Positions 32,750-43,525 of a DNA stretch of 64,000 bases are shown here, one piece after another. Under the pieces are notes generated by a model. The model was not told where the DNA came from, did no database searches, and saw only the letters and a program-made list of their open reading frames with translations. Source of the stretch: Lepidurus packardi. Its lineage: Eukaryota > Arthropoda > Branchiopoda > Notostraca > Triopsidae. Position 1 is the first letter of the stretch, and every line of letters begins with the position of its first letter. Location: assembly GCA_023053545.1 (NCBI GenBank), contig JAKZAN010000132.1, forward strand, positions 1 to 64,000, in the 5' to 3' direction. Made by a program: the position numbers and the translations under genes.

Positions 32750-34516
32750 TCAGAAGTCTTTGTCTCGTTCGTGCAGGTCGAGGCTGAACTCCGACTTGGC
32801 TGCGACGTCCTCTTCCTTCACGGGTCTGCACACGTCGATGAAACTCGTGATAGACCGGAACGAATGTAAATTGAACGTGCTCTTAAAGTGCTCGACTTCA
32901 ATTTTTTTTACTTTGAAAGGCTCTAGGATGGTGCTCGTGATGGGGGTGTTCTCGAGTATGGAGTTGATGCTCGTCTGGAAGGTAGCGATGTCCATGGACT
33001 TCCTGTAGTCCTCGTCGGTCACGTTGACTTTGACGGGGATCTTCATGAGGTTGATGAAGTGCTCGATCTCGTCTGACTTCTCATCGATCTCCTCGATGCT
33101 GCTGCGGAGTTCGGTGACTGCCGGCTCTAGCTTCTTGATCTTGCTGCCCTTGAACTCTTCGGATATTTTCTGGACCAGCTGGTTGCTTTTTCTAGTTTCA
33201 ACAGCCGACAGGTTTTTATAGTCGAGTAGCATGGTGAGCAGTCTGCGGACTCTCTCGTCGAGGCCCGGGTATTCGTCGAAGAACTTGATGTTTTCCTCGA
33301 GGAGGTCGGGTATACGGGTGCGGGTTTCGTTCTTCTTTTTACGACGGATTTTCGAGAAATTGGTCTCGTTGCCTTTGAAGAAGATGTCGTTTTTGAAGTT
33401 AATGGTGTTGTTCTTTTCTCGGCACACTTTGTGGAAGTTGTACATGTTGAGCTGAGGGGAGCCAGGCACAGGCAGGGTAAGGTAATTGCAAAAACATGGG
33501 CAAGGGCAATCGAAGCACACAGAAAATATGGGTAAGGAATATGGGTAAAGCTATAATGTAGATTAAACAGCAGCGTGTCCAGAAAAAATAAAAAAGCATC
33601 CAAAACTCCAATATCGGAGCATGAACACCCAGGCAGGGCAGGGTGGCGAGGAAAGCATAAGGAATACAGGGTAAGGGGCTGATTGGAGCTAAGAGCATGG
33701 GCATATTTGATGCCGGATTTTAGGGCAGCGTTATTCCAAACACAATTAGCAGGAAACAGCGATGTCATAGTTTAAAGAGAAAGTATTATAGCAGACAGCC
33801 AGTAGTGATGCCAGTGGGTGTCACCCCTCGAGAGAGAGCCAAAAGTAGATGGAAATCAAAGGACTGGATTAGAAGCGTTAGAGTTACATATATTTTGAAA
33901 TAGTTTCTGGACAGTAGAAAATAGTATAATAGTGTGTTTTCTGTGCTTCTGACGCTAGAAATTAAATGGAAAGGGTACCTGTCGGACGAAGGACTCGAAC
34001 TTGCTGTGGCGGAAGTACTTGGGGAGCACCTCTTCGGTGATCCTGCGCAGGTTTTTGATGACGATTTCATTGCACTCTTAATTCCATCCGATGATGTCAG
34101 TGTATAGCTAGGCACAAAAATAAGGGGTGAAGTTGTTGTTGTTGTTTCCGGATAAGAAAAGGGAGATTAATAAATTAACAAAGGATAAAGGGAAAAGTGC
34201 CGAGGGAGTAGGGGTGGGGGAGAGTGTGTTATCCAACAAAAATTACAAATCAGAACTGACAAACCGAGTATTCAAAAATACACAGGCAAATACATTGGAC
34301 TGGGTTTATCATATCAGAGTCAAATGAGAGGAAAAAAGGAAAAAATATTAGTCCAATAAAAGAGTAGGGCTATCGTCAATAAATATAATCGGCACTAGAT
34401 TAAACACAGGCACAAAGTCCGTAAGACGGCAGGGAGTGAAAGCAGAGGGTACTTACATTCATCATGTCTCTGAGCTTGATGATGAACTCCGAGGCGTCGT
34501 TCTTGTCTTCGGACAT
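32750..34516 (-). CDS. Heat shock factor family transcription factor (296 aa)
   Basis: Three exons. The DNA-binding domain is split between them: ASEFIIKLRDMMN (exon 1), IGWNEECNEIVIKN and EEVLPKYFRHSKFESFVRQ (exon 2, recognition helix), then LNMYNFHKVCREKNN and FFKGNETNFSKIRRKK (exon 3). These are the HSF hallmarks F-x-x-K-L...W-x...L-P-x-Y-F-x-H-x-x-F-x-S-F-V-R-Q-L-N-M-Y-x-F-H-K. UAA encodes Glu in WNEEC. After it come Leu/Glu-rich helices suitable for trimerisation. Introns are 34108-34456 (349 nt) and 33452-33978 (527 nt), unusually long here. UGA 32750-32752 ends the gene. It should activate stress genes; targets cannot be seen in the window. Confidence 0.9.
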
Positions 34517-35593
34517 GGGTTTGGGCTGGCAGGGGCGGAAACACGGGTCGGGGATTATTATTATTATTATTAATATATATTATGAGTCGACTTACTGCCC
34601 AGGTCCTATAAATCAATGCCATCCTCACTACACAATTAAATATCAATATCAACTATGTTCTCTCTGTTAGCCACATGCGAAACGCCGCACCGGGATGGGG
34701 GGATGGCACTACTGGCACAGACAATATGTTGTTTGGGGTGTCTGGGGTTGCCAAAGTAGTTATCGGGTGTACTTGCCTGCCGACGCCCTTCTCCCCTATC
34801 AAGTTCCCCTTCGCACTTTAATCGGACAGTAAATAAAACTCAGTTTTCTTCACTATTTGATTTTAGTTTCCATAGTTAATACCAGTCCTAACCAATTTCC
34901 ATACTCTTTCCCTTTTACATTGAGTAGCCTCATTGTTGCTAGACTCCGGCCCATGCACATCACTCTGCACGGATTCCAGGTTTGTCCGTCCCGCCGTGCC
35001 CCCTATTTCTCGGGGCCCCTACTATGGAGTTCAAGCAACCTGAGATCTGGCCTTGTGCTGGGATGTTCGATTTGCAGATATATTGAATAGGGAGAGTGAA
35101 GTCAGAGATATTGTAGTTTAGAGGGGGATAAGTTGTAATGATAGGTTAGGGTGGGGAGAAGGGAACAAGAATTAAAAAGTGGAAAGCAAGGTGGGGAGAT
35201 GGGAGAGGGTATTTGTTTTGTGTCGTGAAGTATCCAGATAATTGTGGTGAGGGGGAGAGGTTTAAAAGATATATACATACATATATTTATATGGTGGGGG
35301 GTTCAAAGATGGTGGGTGCATCAAACTATATATGTAAAATATAGGGATGTGGCTGGTTTTCTGCTTCTATTTTCTTCAACTCTATCAACCAGAGTTCCCA
35401 CCTTGAATGTGGTAGTATCTATCATCCAAAATATATATAAATATTAGCCCCCCCAACATTCAACAGATATTATTATTACAAATATACATCTAAATTCATC
35501 ATTATTTGCTCTAATTTCATATATATATATATATATATATATCTCACACATACAGACATATATTTCATTCATGGGGGTTTCGTCTGGGGGCTT
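34517..35593. other. Long intergenic region with simple repeats
   Basis: The region lies upstream of the heat-shock-factor gene (minus strand) and downstream of the RRM gene. It has (TTA)6 at about 34554-34573 and (AT)12 at 35519-35542. A GC-richer part lies around 34670-35060, and long G/A-rich stretches at about 35100-35260. A plus-strand frame from 34857 (77 codons) has no coding bias. No RNA gene is recognised, though its length is unusual for this window. Confidence 0.5.
35519..35542. repeat. (AT)12 microsatellite
   Basis: A perfect AT dinucleotide run 24 bases long in the spacer after the RRM gene. It has no coding role. Confidence 0.95.
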
Positions 35594-36414
35594 TCAGAAT
35601 CTACGTCTTTATTTGCTGCGAGGCTTTGACCTCTCAAGCTCACCCACACGCCGCTACAGCTCTCCTACTCTTTCCCTCAGCTACTCGATTATCCTCCATG
35701 CCTCGCTCTCCTTCCCACTCTATCCCTTACCTGACTAGCCATTACGCTGCATGCTCCTACTCTTATTGTCCCCACTCGCAGGGTCTGTCACTATTTTGGC
35801 AGCTTTCTCGTTGATATTTGGCTGCTGTGATGCTATTGCCAAGTTTGCAGCCCCATTCTTGACACTGCCATCTTTTAATAGTCTATTTTAAGGAGAACAC
35901 TATCTATTGGGAGTTGTAGACTTGGTATTCGGAACTAAGTTTGAGGCAAAGAACTGTGATGCCCCTCCATATTTCTCATTGTTGTTCTGTTGCACAGTCG
36001 CCGCCAGAGCATCAGGAGATCGCGTGGTCGCGTGCTCGAGGCCTAAGGCTCTGATGTTATTGGCGATTTCGGACTCCAGACACATCTTGTAAGAGGAGCT
36101 GGGCCCGCTGCGAAACTTGATGCGTAATTTTTTGCCTGACAACTCGATCTGAGACAAACTTTATGCTGAAGCAAGAGCAGAAGGCATTCATCATTGAGAA
36201 TGATGTCAGGGTGTTACTTATGGACTGCCTCGTAGGCGTCACGCATGTCGTCGAACTCCACGAAGGCATAGGTGATATCGGACTTCTTCTTGACGATATC
36301 GATGGAGACGACTTTGCCGAAAGGCTGGAAAATGGCGAAGACGTCAGACTAGGTTGCAGAAGAGGGCATGTTGGCGATGTGGAGAATGTGGCTCTGGGCC
36401 TCGTGGTTGTCCAT
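35594..36414 (-). CDS. RRM RNA-binding protein with C-terminal coiled coil (253 aa)
   Basis: A single RRM at the N-terminus: HILHIANMPSSATESDVFAI (RNP2 strand and helix 1), GKVVSIDIVKKKSD, TYAFVEFDDMRDAYEAV (RNP1 region) and, after the intron, NLSQIELSGKKLRIKF. The 59-nt intron (36159-36217) splits the codon before LSQ; only this splice choice keeps the RRM length normal. UAG is read as Glu in SATESD. The middle is low complexity, and the C-terminus is a clear heptad repeat (ELRERVGELERRVGELER) followed by a basic end. The RNP1 aromatic positions (Tyr/Phe) are present. UGA 35594-35596. It could act in splicing or translation; nothing here decides. Confidence 0.84.
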
Positions 36415-36626
36415 GGACGGTTTCTATGAATTTGAACGACTGCCGGAAGAATGTTCCTGAGTTATATGTTTAAACAGAACTCTAGTATCCAAACCCAAAT
36501 AAATTGCATAAGCGTAGTCTCTAGATCTGGGTGTGGGTTCCAGCAGTTGAAAATACAGGATTGATACCTATTTTTACATCATACTATAGTATATTATAGT
36601 CCAGTTATCGCTGCGAATCTCATCAC

Positions 36627-37347
36627 ATGCAGAACTAACAAGCCTTCATCGCCAACATTGAGAGTGCCATCACCAATCACCTCAAAGGAAATCCCCCTCT
36701 CATCACAGGTACGACTCGCCTCATTACCTTTCTCAATCTTACTAATCTACAGGCAATCACCAGACCATCACCCACATCAATAAGGAAATCGATCGATTCG
36801 AGGATATGAAGGCGTCTCGGCCTAATCTAGAGCGAATCTACGCAGAAAGCGTAGAGTACAAAGGCTTCGAGTACGACCAGATAAAGAAGCTGACGATTTA
36901 CGGCCGATATGTAAAAAGCCCAATCCGATGTTTTGCCAAAGCTTGGCTGCTTAGAACACTCCCTACCAATACAAAAAGATAACTCTATTCATGTTCTTCC
37001 CGGACAACTATCCGACTAAACCCCCTGTTGTCTACTTTGAGAATATTCGGTATAAGAATCCCACGGATAACAAAGTCGAGGAGAAAAAGTTTGAGCACAT
37101 GAATATTTTTAGTACTGGCAAACTTTGCCAGGAGAGTATCCAGACCCTGTATTTGCCCACGATGTCCCTCGCCTCGATCTTCTAATGCATCGAGAATACC
37201 ATCTACAACTAAAACCCTCTGTCTCCCGCCAATGGTTAGATCAAGAACCTAAAGCAGAATAACATAAAGGAGTATAACTAGATAATAAAAAAGCAGGCTA
37301 AGTTCCTGTCCTCATTTGATGATGACGAATATGTCTATCCCGACTGA
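36627..37347 (+). CDS. Ubiquitin-conjugating enzyme (E2)-like protein (210 aa)
   Basis: Three exons; introns 36709-36752 and 36911-36954, both 44 nt. The C-terminal part is a UBC fold: NTPYQYKKITLFMFFPDNYP, TKPPVVYFENIRYKN, HMNIFSTGKLCQESIQTLYL, ASIFECIENTIYNENPLSPA and N-G-E. The Cys in GKLC lies at the place of the catalytic Cys, eight residues after the His-x-Asn that replaces the usual HPN (Pro to Met, Asn kept). UAA/UAG give Glu in IFECIE and YNENPLSP. The N-terminal 70 residues are not UBC-like. Whether it carries ubiquitin or another modifier, or is inactive, is not decided by sequence. Confidence 0.82.
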
Positions 37348-37464
37348 CTCACAGGTCAACTCAAACAATGAGATTTTTGCCTTAAGTATACCGTATCTCT
37401 TTAAATAGGATAAACTATGTTGTTTGAAATAGATCTCGAATTGCAAAGCTGGGGAAGTTGGTTA

Positions 37465-38161
37465 TCACACAGACTCCTTGCGGAGTTTGAACTGCTGGAT
37501 AAGCTAGGACAGAGGAGCCAGTTCCTTTTCTTCGACGAGTTTGAACTCGTCTATGAAGTAGATGAAGTGCTTGAAGCAGGTGTTGAGGTGGTACTCGAGG
37601 CCGAGAGCCAAGATCTGCTGGAAGTGTGAGTGGTAGATGTGCGCATACACTCTGAACACTCTTTTGAAGATGGTTTTGATGATTTGGTTGAATGTCTTGG
37701 GAAAAGCAACGCCTATTGATTTAGTAAACATATAAACCAGCGATCTCTTAAAAAGGATGAGGATTACCGATCTGGCACGGGAAGATGGCTTCGTTGTTAA
37801 ATTGGCTCTACACCCAAGTCATCAGTAGGTCGATGTATTCGGGGGCCGGAACTTTCAGAGGTGTACGCACGTTCTGACCGTCCGCCCAAAGGTACTCGAA
37901 CTTGGGGCCTGCAGACATGATGGGACATGACTATTTGGTGCAGAACTCTGTCAGTGTGCCGTACAGTATGGAGATTTCATTATAAAACTAAATCGTGTTC
38001 ACGGCAAGCCACTCGTTTAGGTCTTCACCGGTGGGCAATTCCACTGCGAGGGACATGTTGCCGCTACCGAGGGTCATTTGGGCTATTTGCTTGAGGTGGA
38101 AGCCTTTGGAACCCTTCTCGATGGGTCTGATCGGCTTGAATGACTTCTGCTGTTCCTTCAT
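37465..38161 (-). CDS. MOB1: MOB1 kinase activator
   Basis: It is a MOB-family co-activator of NDR/LATS kinases, acting in mitotic exit, cytokinesis and cell polarity (in ciliates, in placing the division plane). Two exons around a 55-nt intron (37713-37767) give 213 residues, the family length. Family blocks are LGSGNMSLAVELPTGEDLNE, WLAVNTIEFYNEI, YGTLTEFCTKESCPIMSAGP, KFEYLWADG, RVYAHIYHSHF, HLNTCFKHFIYFIDEF and ELAPLSELI. The zinc ligands Cys, Cys (EFCTKESC) and His, His (AHIYHSH) are all present. UAG falls on Glu in APLSELI, a position that is Glu in human MOB1A, so this gene supports the Glu reading of the code. UGA 37465-37467. Confidence 0.96.
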
Positions 38162-38360
38162 GGCTATTATTTGAGTAGAGTGGGTAGGTTGAGGCGGGTG
38201 TGCAACTGTCGGAGTTCAAAAAGTTTGTTATGTTTATGTGAGTTTAAAAGTTTAGAGCTACCAATGAAGAAAAAAAAAACACTCAAAATCGGATTCGGAT
38301 ATTACAAAATTTGAGTATACTAATAAGGAGCTGAGCTAGCTTCTATAGAAAAAGACAGGA

Positions 38361-39724
38361 TCAGGGATCCGGCACTGTCACCTTACTGAGAGTACTGTCC
38401 GAAGGCTATGCGTCTAGCCTCTCTCTTGCGTAGTCTGAGGGCAGCGAGGAAAGGTTATCGGGATTGTACTGCGAGTATTCCGAACTATCTTTCCTGTTCG
38501 AGGAGCTATCATTATATTTTTCTTTGTCGAAATCATGAGAGTCAGGCTCGCGCTGGCTCTCATCCTCTCCACTTTTTGGAATCTGCGCACTCTCCTCCGA
38601 ATCGGGTTCGTCCTGCATCTCAGTCTTTATGTTTTGGAACTCATTAAATAGCAAGTCCTCCTCCTTCAAAACATGTTTATTGGTACGGATTTGGACATTG
38701 GCTTCGCTGTTTAGTTATGAGCTCCCTTCAGGCTGAGCTTGATTGATGCCTTGAGGATCATCAGGCAGTTGGGCATAGGCAGTTAGATTGCGTTTTAGCT
38801 ACCAGAAAGTGTACCTGCGAACGAAAGGGTGGAAGAGGAGGGTCAGAACATACAGTGGCCCACGTTTGGTGATGCTATCTTGGAAGCTTGTAGTCGAGTT
38901 CTGGATGGAGTTGACAAGATGAAGCCCTGTGTCAGGCACTAGACGGAGTTTATAACTGCGCTGGTTACAGAACTAAGTCAGCAGCACGTAGTACATTTTG
39001 TCATTATGGTAGCTGAACTCTACGTGGCACTTTTTGCCGTTGATCGTGATGATTTCGGAGTATAAGATCTCACGTCTGGCGAATCCATCTTCGGTGCTCG
39101 TTATGATTTCGATGTTGTGGAAATTGTCGTATGAGCTCCGTTATTTTGAATTCTGTTTGGACGCAGAGGAGTCACAGCGAGTTCTCTGTTTTGGGAAATA
39201 GGACTGTGAGGAGGAGTTTTGCTGTGGGGTTGCGGTGGTAGGGTGGGAAGGGTCAGAAGGCTAGGTGGTCATTTTGTGAGAGGGGGTATTGTAGCGGGTC
39301 TGGCGCTTCTTGGCAGAGGTACACAGCACTCGCATACGCGTGTCATGCTGAGTCTGGTAATCTGAGATGGAGTAGCGGGACTTCTGTGTGGAAAGTCTGC
39401 GCATGATCTGCATGTTCTAGTTCTGGATCTTCATCATGCTGTCCATACGGTTTTTGACGTTGAGACTTTCCAGGAAGAAGGACTTAGGGCGCAGTCGCTT
39501 TTTGAATTCGATATTCTCGAGTTTGTGGATGAGTCGCTGGTTATTCTTCTGGATTTAGTAGTCAATCTCTCTGAAGGACTAAGGAGGAGGAGGGGCTTAC
39601 ATTTTTTAATTTGACGACCTTTGACGTTGTCGATGCAGTTGTATGCGGAGGAGTCGGGGATGTACAGACTCTTGCGATCCTTGGAGCGTGCGTTGGAGTA
39701 GGGTGCGAAGAGGGTGGAGTTCAT
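38361..39724 (-). CDS. Hypothetical protein with CFAP97/Hemingway-like helices (443 aa)
   Basis: Two exons with a short 32-nt intron (39569-39600), read from AUG 39724 to UGA 38361-38363. Residues 40-110 hold two helical segments of the type N-x-x-L-x-x-K-L (QKNNQRLIHKLENIEF and KIQNENMQIMRRLSTQKSRY). These recall the CFAP97/Hemingway motif E/D-N-x-x-L/M-x-x-R/K-I, a family tied to cilia in many eukaryotes. The resemblance is short and I rate it low. A beta-rich middle (ILYSEIITINGKKCHVEF, then YYVLLTEFCNQRSYKLRLV) and a long acidic Ser-rich tail follow. About nine UAA/UAG codons are read as Glu. Confidence 0.66.
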
Positions 39725-40514
39725 GTGTGGTCAGAGGGACGGGATATTATTTTTAACGAACGAGGAGTATTATTAAGCGTTAAGGATGAATAAAATATAT
39801 ATCTATACCAGGGTGTGTTGTTTGTGCGTGTCTGCGAATGTGATGGCAATTTAATATTCGCAGAGAATATATACTCACATATGTGTCTCCTACGACCTTA
39901 TGCAGAATTGGGGGATCCACGGACTTGTATATCGCGTACGTTCAATCTCTAATAAATAATAAAGAAGGTTGTCATTTATATATCGACTCATGGTTAATAA
40001 TTATGCTGTGATCACTCTCCATTGCAGTGTTCACATAGATTTTGGATGGGACTATTCTAGCCATTCTAAATGTATGCCGATGTCGTCCAAGTATCAGGTA
40101 GCTCCCCTGGCCGAGTCTTAAGCTGTGCAGCACACCAGTGCCATCATTTAAGTTGATGGCTGGTTACAAACTAGGGTGGGTTGCTGAAACCCATTACAAA
40201 ATATCGAGCAGCCTCCCAAATGGTCAAGTGCCTAGTTTTATTTGTTCATTTTGGATCGATTCATTAGTGTCATTCCATTCCAACAGTGATCAAGGTCTTA
40301 TTCGAGCCTGGAATGTCGTTCTCCTAAAGATAACAGTTTCAGGGATGTGCATCCTTTGAGGAGTGCTACAGATATCCCCTCCAGAGTGACCAGTTTAAAA
40401 AACATCGATACAGACAAAACTATCAGAAAAATTGAAGTACGCCTTGATAAATAAATAGGTAGAAACCAACAAGTAACAGCCCACGATTAAGTAGCCTGCC
40501 GGCCCAGTCCCCGC
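39725..40514. other. Intergenic region without a recognisable gene
   Basis: This spacer lies between two minus-strand genes, upstream of 39724 and downstream of the Myb gene. It has AT-rich TATA-like sequence close to 39790-39880. A plus-strand frame at 40138-40359 lacks coding bias. I see no RNA gene. Confidence 0.5.
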
Positions 40515-41921
40515 TCAGGACTCATCTTCACTAGATTCCGATCCTTCATTGCTCTATTCTTTTAGGCTCAAAACCTTTGTTGATGGGATTTCCGTTACGT
40601 CATCCGAAGTCTGTTGGTTGTTCAGCAATTTGATCACCTGTAGGACCTGGGCCTTCTCCGAGCACTGTTGGCGCTCAGAATACACCGAGTACTTCTGTAG
40701 AAGCAACGTGAAGCGGTTTTTAATAGCGTTTTCGGAACGACCATGGAGATGTTTTGAGATAGATTTCCACTTGCGTCCATGGTGTAGAAAACTATCCATG
40801 AGTTTGAGGTCTTCTTCGTGAGTCCAGAGTTTCCTGAGCAAAATAAAGGGGTTGGGAGTTACTTGGCTCGGTCATGGACGGAGTTGATGTAGAGGGTCCA
40901 CCTCTCACGGCACTGTTTGGGGGAGCGATAGACCTATTTACAGGCTGTGAATAAGAGGCGAGAGATTCTAATCCATTCCTTGGTTTCAGAATTTTTGCTG
41001 TATCGGTTAATAAAATTAAAGGGAGATGTTGTTGGGACTGTCATGAATGGTTAAATGTTGTTGAAACGCACCACCAGCTTCGAAAAACTGGCTGCCGGAA
41101 AAAGCCATAACCAATTCAAAGAGGGTTTACAGTTCGGTTCGGCCCAGTTCCAGCAAGCACTCCTCTTCCTGAGGGGTCCAGGGGTGCATATCCAGTCTGT
41201 TTTTCTTCAGCGACAGCCATTTGAACATGCAGTCTGCGCCAGTCCGGAAAGGCACAAGTCTGGCCGCCAGACTCCATTAGTGTTCGACCAGGTCCCTGGG
41301 AGCCTTGTTCCAGATCTTACAGTACTTGTCTAAGACCCACAGGAAAATCTCAACATCGTCTTGACCCCATGATTTCTTTTTCTTCTCGCTTGTTTTATAC
41401 GATAATTTGTATCTAAAGCCATTGAAAAATACGTCAGGAGGTTAGAACACGCAAAATAAAATAAATAAATGGGGCTCGGGAAGGGTTTCGGTGATGTTGA
41501 TCATAGCTCTAACAGACCCATGGGCGTAGGTACTGCCATGCCCGCAACCCTCACATTTCCGAACAGACGGACGGCTCGAAAAGAGTCAAGAAAGTTAAAA
41601 CAAGTCCAAGAGTGAATTATTTGGGGATTACTTGAGGAGTCCGCTGCGATAAATTTATAGGAACTCTGTCACGCCAGGAAGGGTATCGGGACATTTTTTA
41701 TCATTGAGCTCCATATAGCCGATGTCTGACTTCTCCGGGGAAAAGTGCTGGATCCCTTGCAGGAATTAGAGCAGCTCATTTTCCGAATCTTCTAGGGACA
41801 AGCACTCGTCCTCCCTGAGGACTCTGGCTGGTCTTTTTGGGGGTTCGGGGACAGGCTCGTAGCAGAACATAGGCGGGACCACCATGTATCCATAGACGAA
41901 GGGGAAGTGGAAGATGTTCAT
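40515..41921 (-). CDS. Myb/SANT-repeat protein (341 aa)
   Basis: Four exons; introns 41413-41631 (219 nt), 40998-41130 (133 nt) and 40834-40862 (29 nt). Three Myb-like repeats follow an acidic N-terminus. The first is KKSWGQDDVEIFLWVLDKYC, then EWSLAARLVPFRTGADCMFK. The second is MHPWTPQEEECLLELG, then KEWIRISRLLFTACKEV and QCRERWTLYI. The third is KKLWTHEEDLKLMDSFLHHG, then RKWKSISKHLHGRSENAIKN. The third repeat has the classical W-x-x-E-E-D...W-x-x-I-x...R-x-x-N-x-x-K-N pattern. The tail is Ser/Glu-rich. Exons were chosen by frame and by keeping the repeats whole. DNA binding is expected; targets are unknown. Relatives include Myb3R and SNAPC4-type proteins. Confidence 0.82.
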
Positions 41922-43525
41922 GTGCAGATGTGGGGAGACAAGGATACGGCTGTTGGAGCGGGGGGTTTTATTAATTTTTCAATTAATGAGTATATATCCA
42001 GAGGCAGGGAAAGAAAGGACTTCTATTAAACCTAGCACGGGAGCCCACGATTTTTTATTGCTGCAGAAGAGCTGCCTGACAGATATCCTATGTGCCATTT
42101 AATTAACAACCCCTCATTTTTAGATCATAAATAATGGGGCTGTAAAAATTACTCAGCCCAATCCGAATTATCGGAAAATAGAACCCCACCCGCCACCCTG
42201 TTGCCAGAACCCCAACTGACTCTCGGCACCGAGCCAGTCTGGGAAGGGGGGAGCCTTCGGGGGCTGCCTACGGCCCACACGAAATTTCCAGTTTTTGTGG
42301 GTTCGCGGGGCAGCGCGGGCCGAGAGTCCAGTCGGAGTTATAGATAACATATTTGAATTAGTGATTTTGTCTATGCCTCAGAAAAGTATCAGCCTCCCTC
42401 CGACCCCACTATTATTAATAATACCTACGTAGACAAATACCCCTTTTCCTTTATATTGCAAATGCACTCTTCAGTTAGTTGTTCAATCCTATACATTCAT
42501 CAATCGTTTTGGTCTAGTCTTTTGGTTATTCCCATGGATTTCGGTACTACTACTACATTTATCTTTAGTTTTTCAATCAGAAGTACATTTAAACAGGGGA
42601 TCTTAGGTTTGGACCAAATGACAACTGCATGCGTTCCGGAAGGGGCTGGCCAAGTCAGATTACTAATAGGGAGTTAGAGGTGGGATGGGGTGCCCTGTCG
42701 ATCATTTGAAGGGTATGCTGTGGACAGAAATGGAGCTAAGCGAAAGTCAGAGGGATATGGGGAGAGTGCTAGGAAGATATGTAGGCAGCCAGAAATGTGG
42801 ATGGGTGGGTTTTGGGATGTTAGGTTTAACGGTAGTTAAAGTGCTGGACGAGCAAGGGAGTATAATATTTCTTTGCGGTGGGTGGGAGTTCTGCGGCAGT
42901 ATAATAATGCCTAGATTAAATGGGGCATCGCATTCTTAAATAATATGGGCTGTATCCACTTTGATACCGCATTCCCTGTTTACCCGTTTATCGGCTGCTA
43001 TCCGAAACTAGTATCCAATATCCACACATCTACATCCAACAACCCACACAAATATTTGCAAGAAAACACCATTGTCCTCCTCCAACACTATACTCCTCCC
43101 ACTTATACCAACATCTTTCGTCCCGCCTTGTCTTAAGCTTCCTTAATAGGTTAATACAATCATAGGTTGGAGAAAGTTTGACTGGGAAGTAAAGACATGA
43201 GGGCCAGGACAAAGGTCTGGTGGGTGGATGTGTATACTAGCAGGGAAACACATGGGGTGGGAGTATGGGGGATGCGGTACCCAATATCAAGGAAATAAAG
43301 TTAGCTGCTATTGATTTTGATGGCGTCAGCAATAAAATGTGTGCGCAGACCGAATCAAGCACGGGACACTCAATTGTAGAGGATTACTGTTAGTAAAAGA
43401 CAATCAATCACACAACATTTACTTTATCAAAAAGCAGAGCCATCCCTCCATGATAACTTGCCATAAACTAGGATTTGGGGTTCCGGTTATTTTATAATAG
43501 TTTCTAATCTATTGTTGATACCATC
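41922..43525. other. 1.6-kb gene-poor region
   Basis: The largest spacer in the window lies between the Myb gene (minus strand) and the NOL10 gene (plus strand), so both promoters are here. It contains the structured GC-rich element at 42137-42332, described separately. Open frames in it (for example 42456-42677 and 42945-43136, plus strand) show no codon bias and no family. The part from about 42930 to 43525 is ordinary AT-rich DNA. Confidence 0.55.
42137..42332. ncRNA. Candidate structured RNA (strand unknown)
   Basis: A GC-rich block in an AT-rich spacer contains many complementary arms. Hairpin A pairs GGGCTG (42137-42142) with CAGCCC (42154-42159). Hairpin B pairs CCGA (42163-42166) with TCGG (42171-42174). 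A long closing stem pairs ACTGACTCTCGGC (42215-42227) with GCCGAGAGTCCAGT (42319-42332), one bulge. Inside it GCTGCC (42263-42268) can pair with GGCAGC (42309-42314), enclosing hairpin CCCACA (42274-42279) with TGTGGG (42296-42301). A short AGCC/GGCT helix around TTCGGG (42252-42265) is an alternative. The plus strand also has AACCCCAAC at 42208-42216, 1.5 copies of the complement of the local telomere repeat. No known RNA family is recognised. Confidence 0.42.

Noticed and set aside
34857-35090. Plus-strand frame of 77 codons in the spacer before the heat-shock factor
   Set aside because: No codon bias, no UAA/UAG in Glu-like context, no family; treated as chance.
42208-42216. Telomerase RNA template
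   Set aside because: AACCCCAAC matches the size of a template, but a few such 9-mers are expected by chance in 64 kb, and the conserved GUCA element and poly-T end are not seen. Kept only as a note within the structured-RNA finding.
42456-43136. Small plus-strand frames in the 1.6-kb spacer
   Set aside because: Low-complexity, AT-driven composition and no conserved content.
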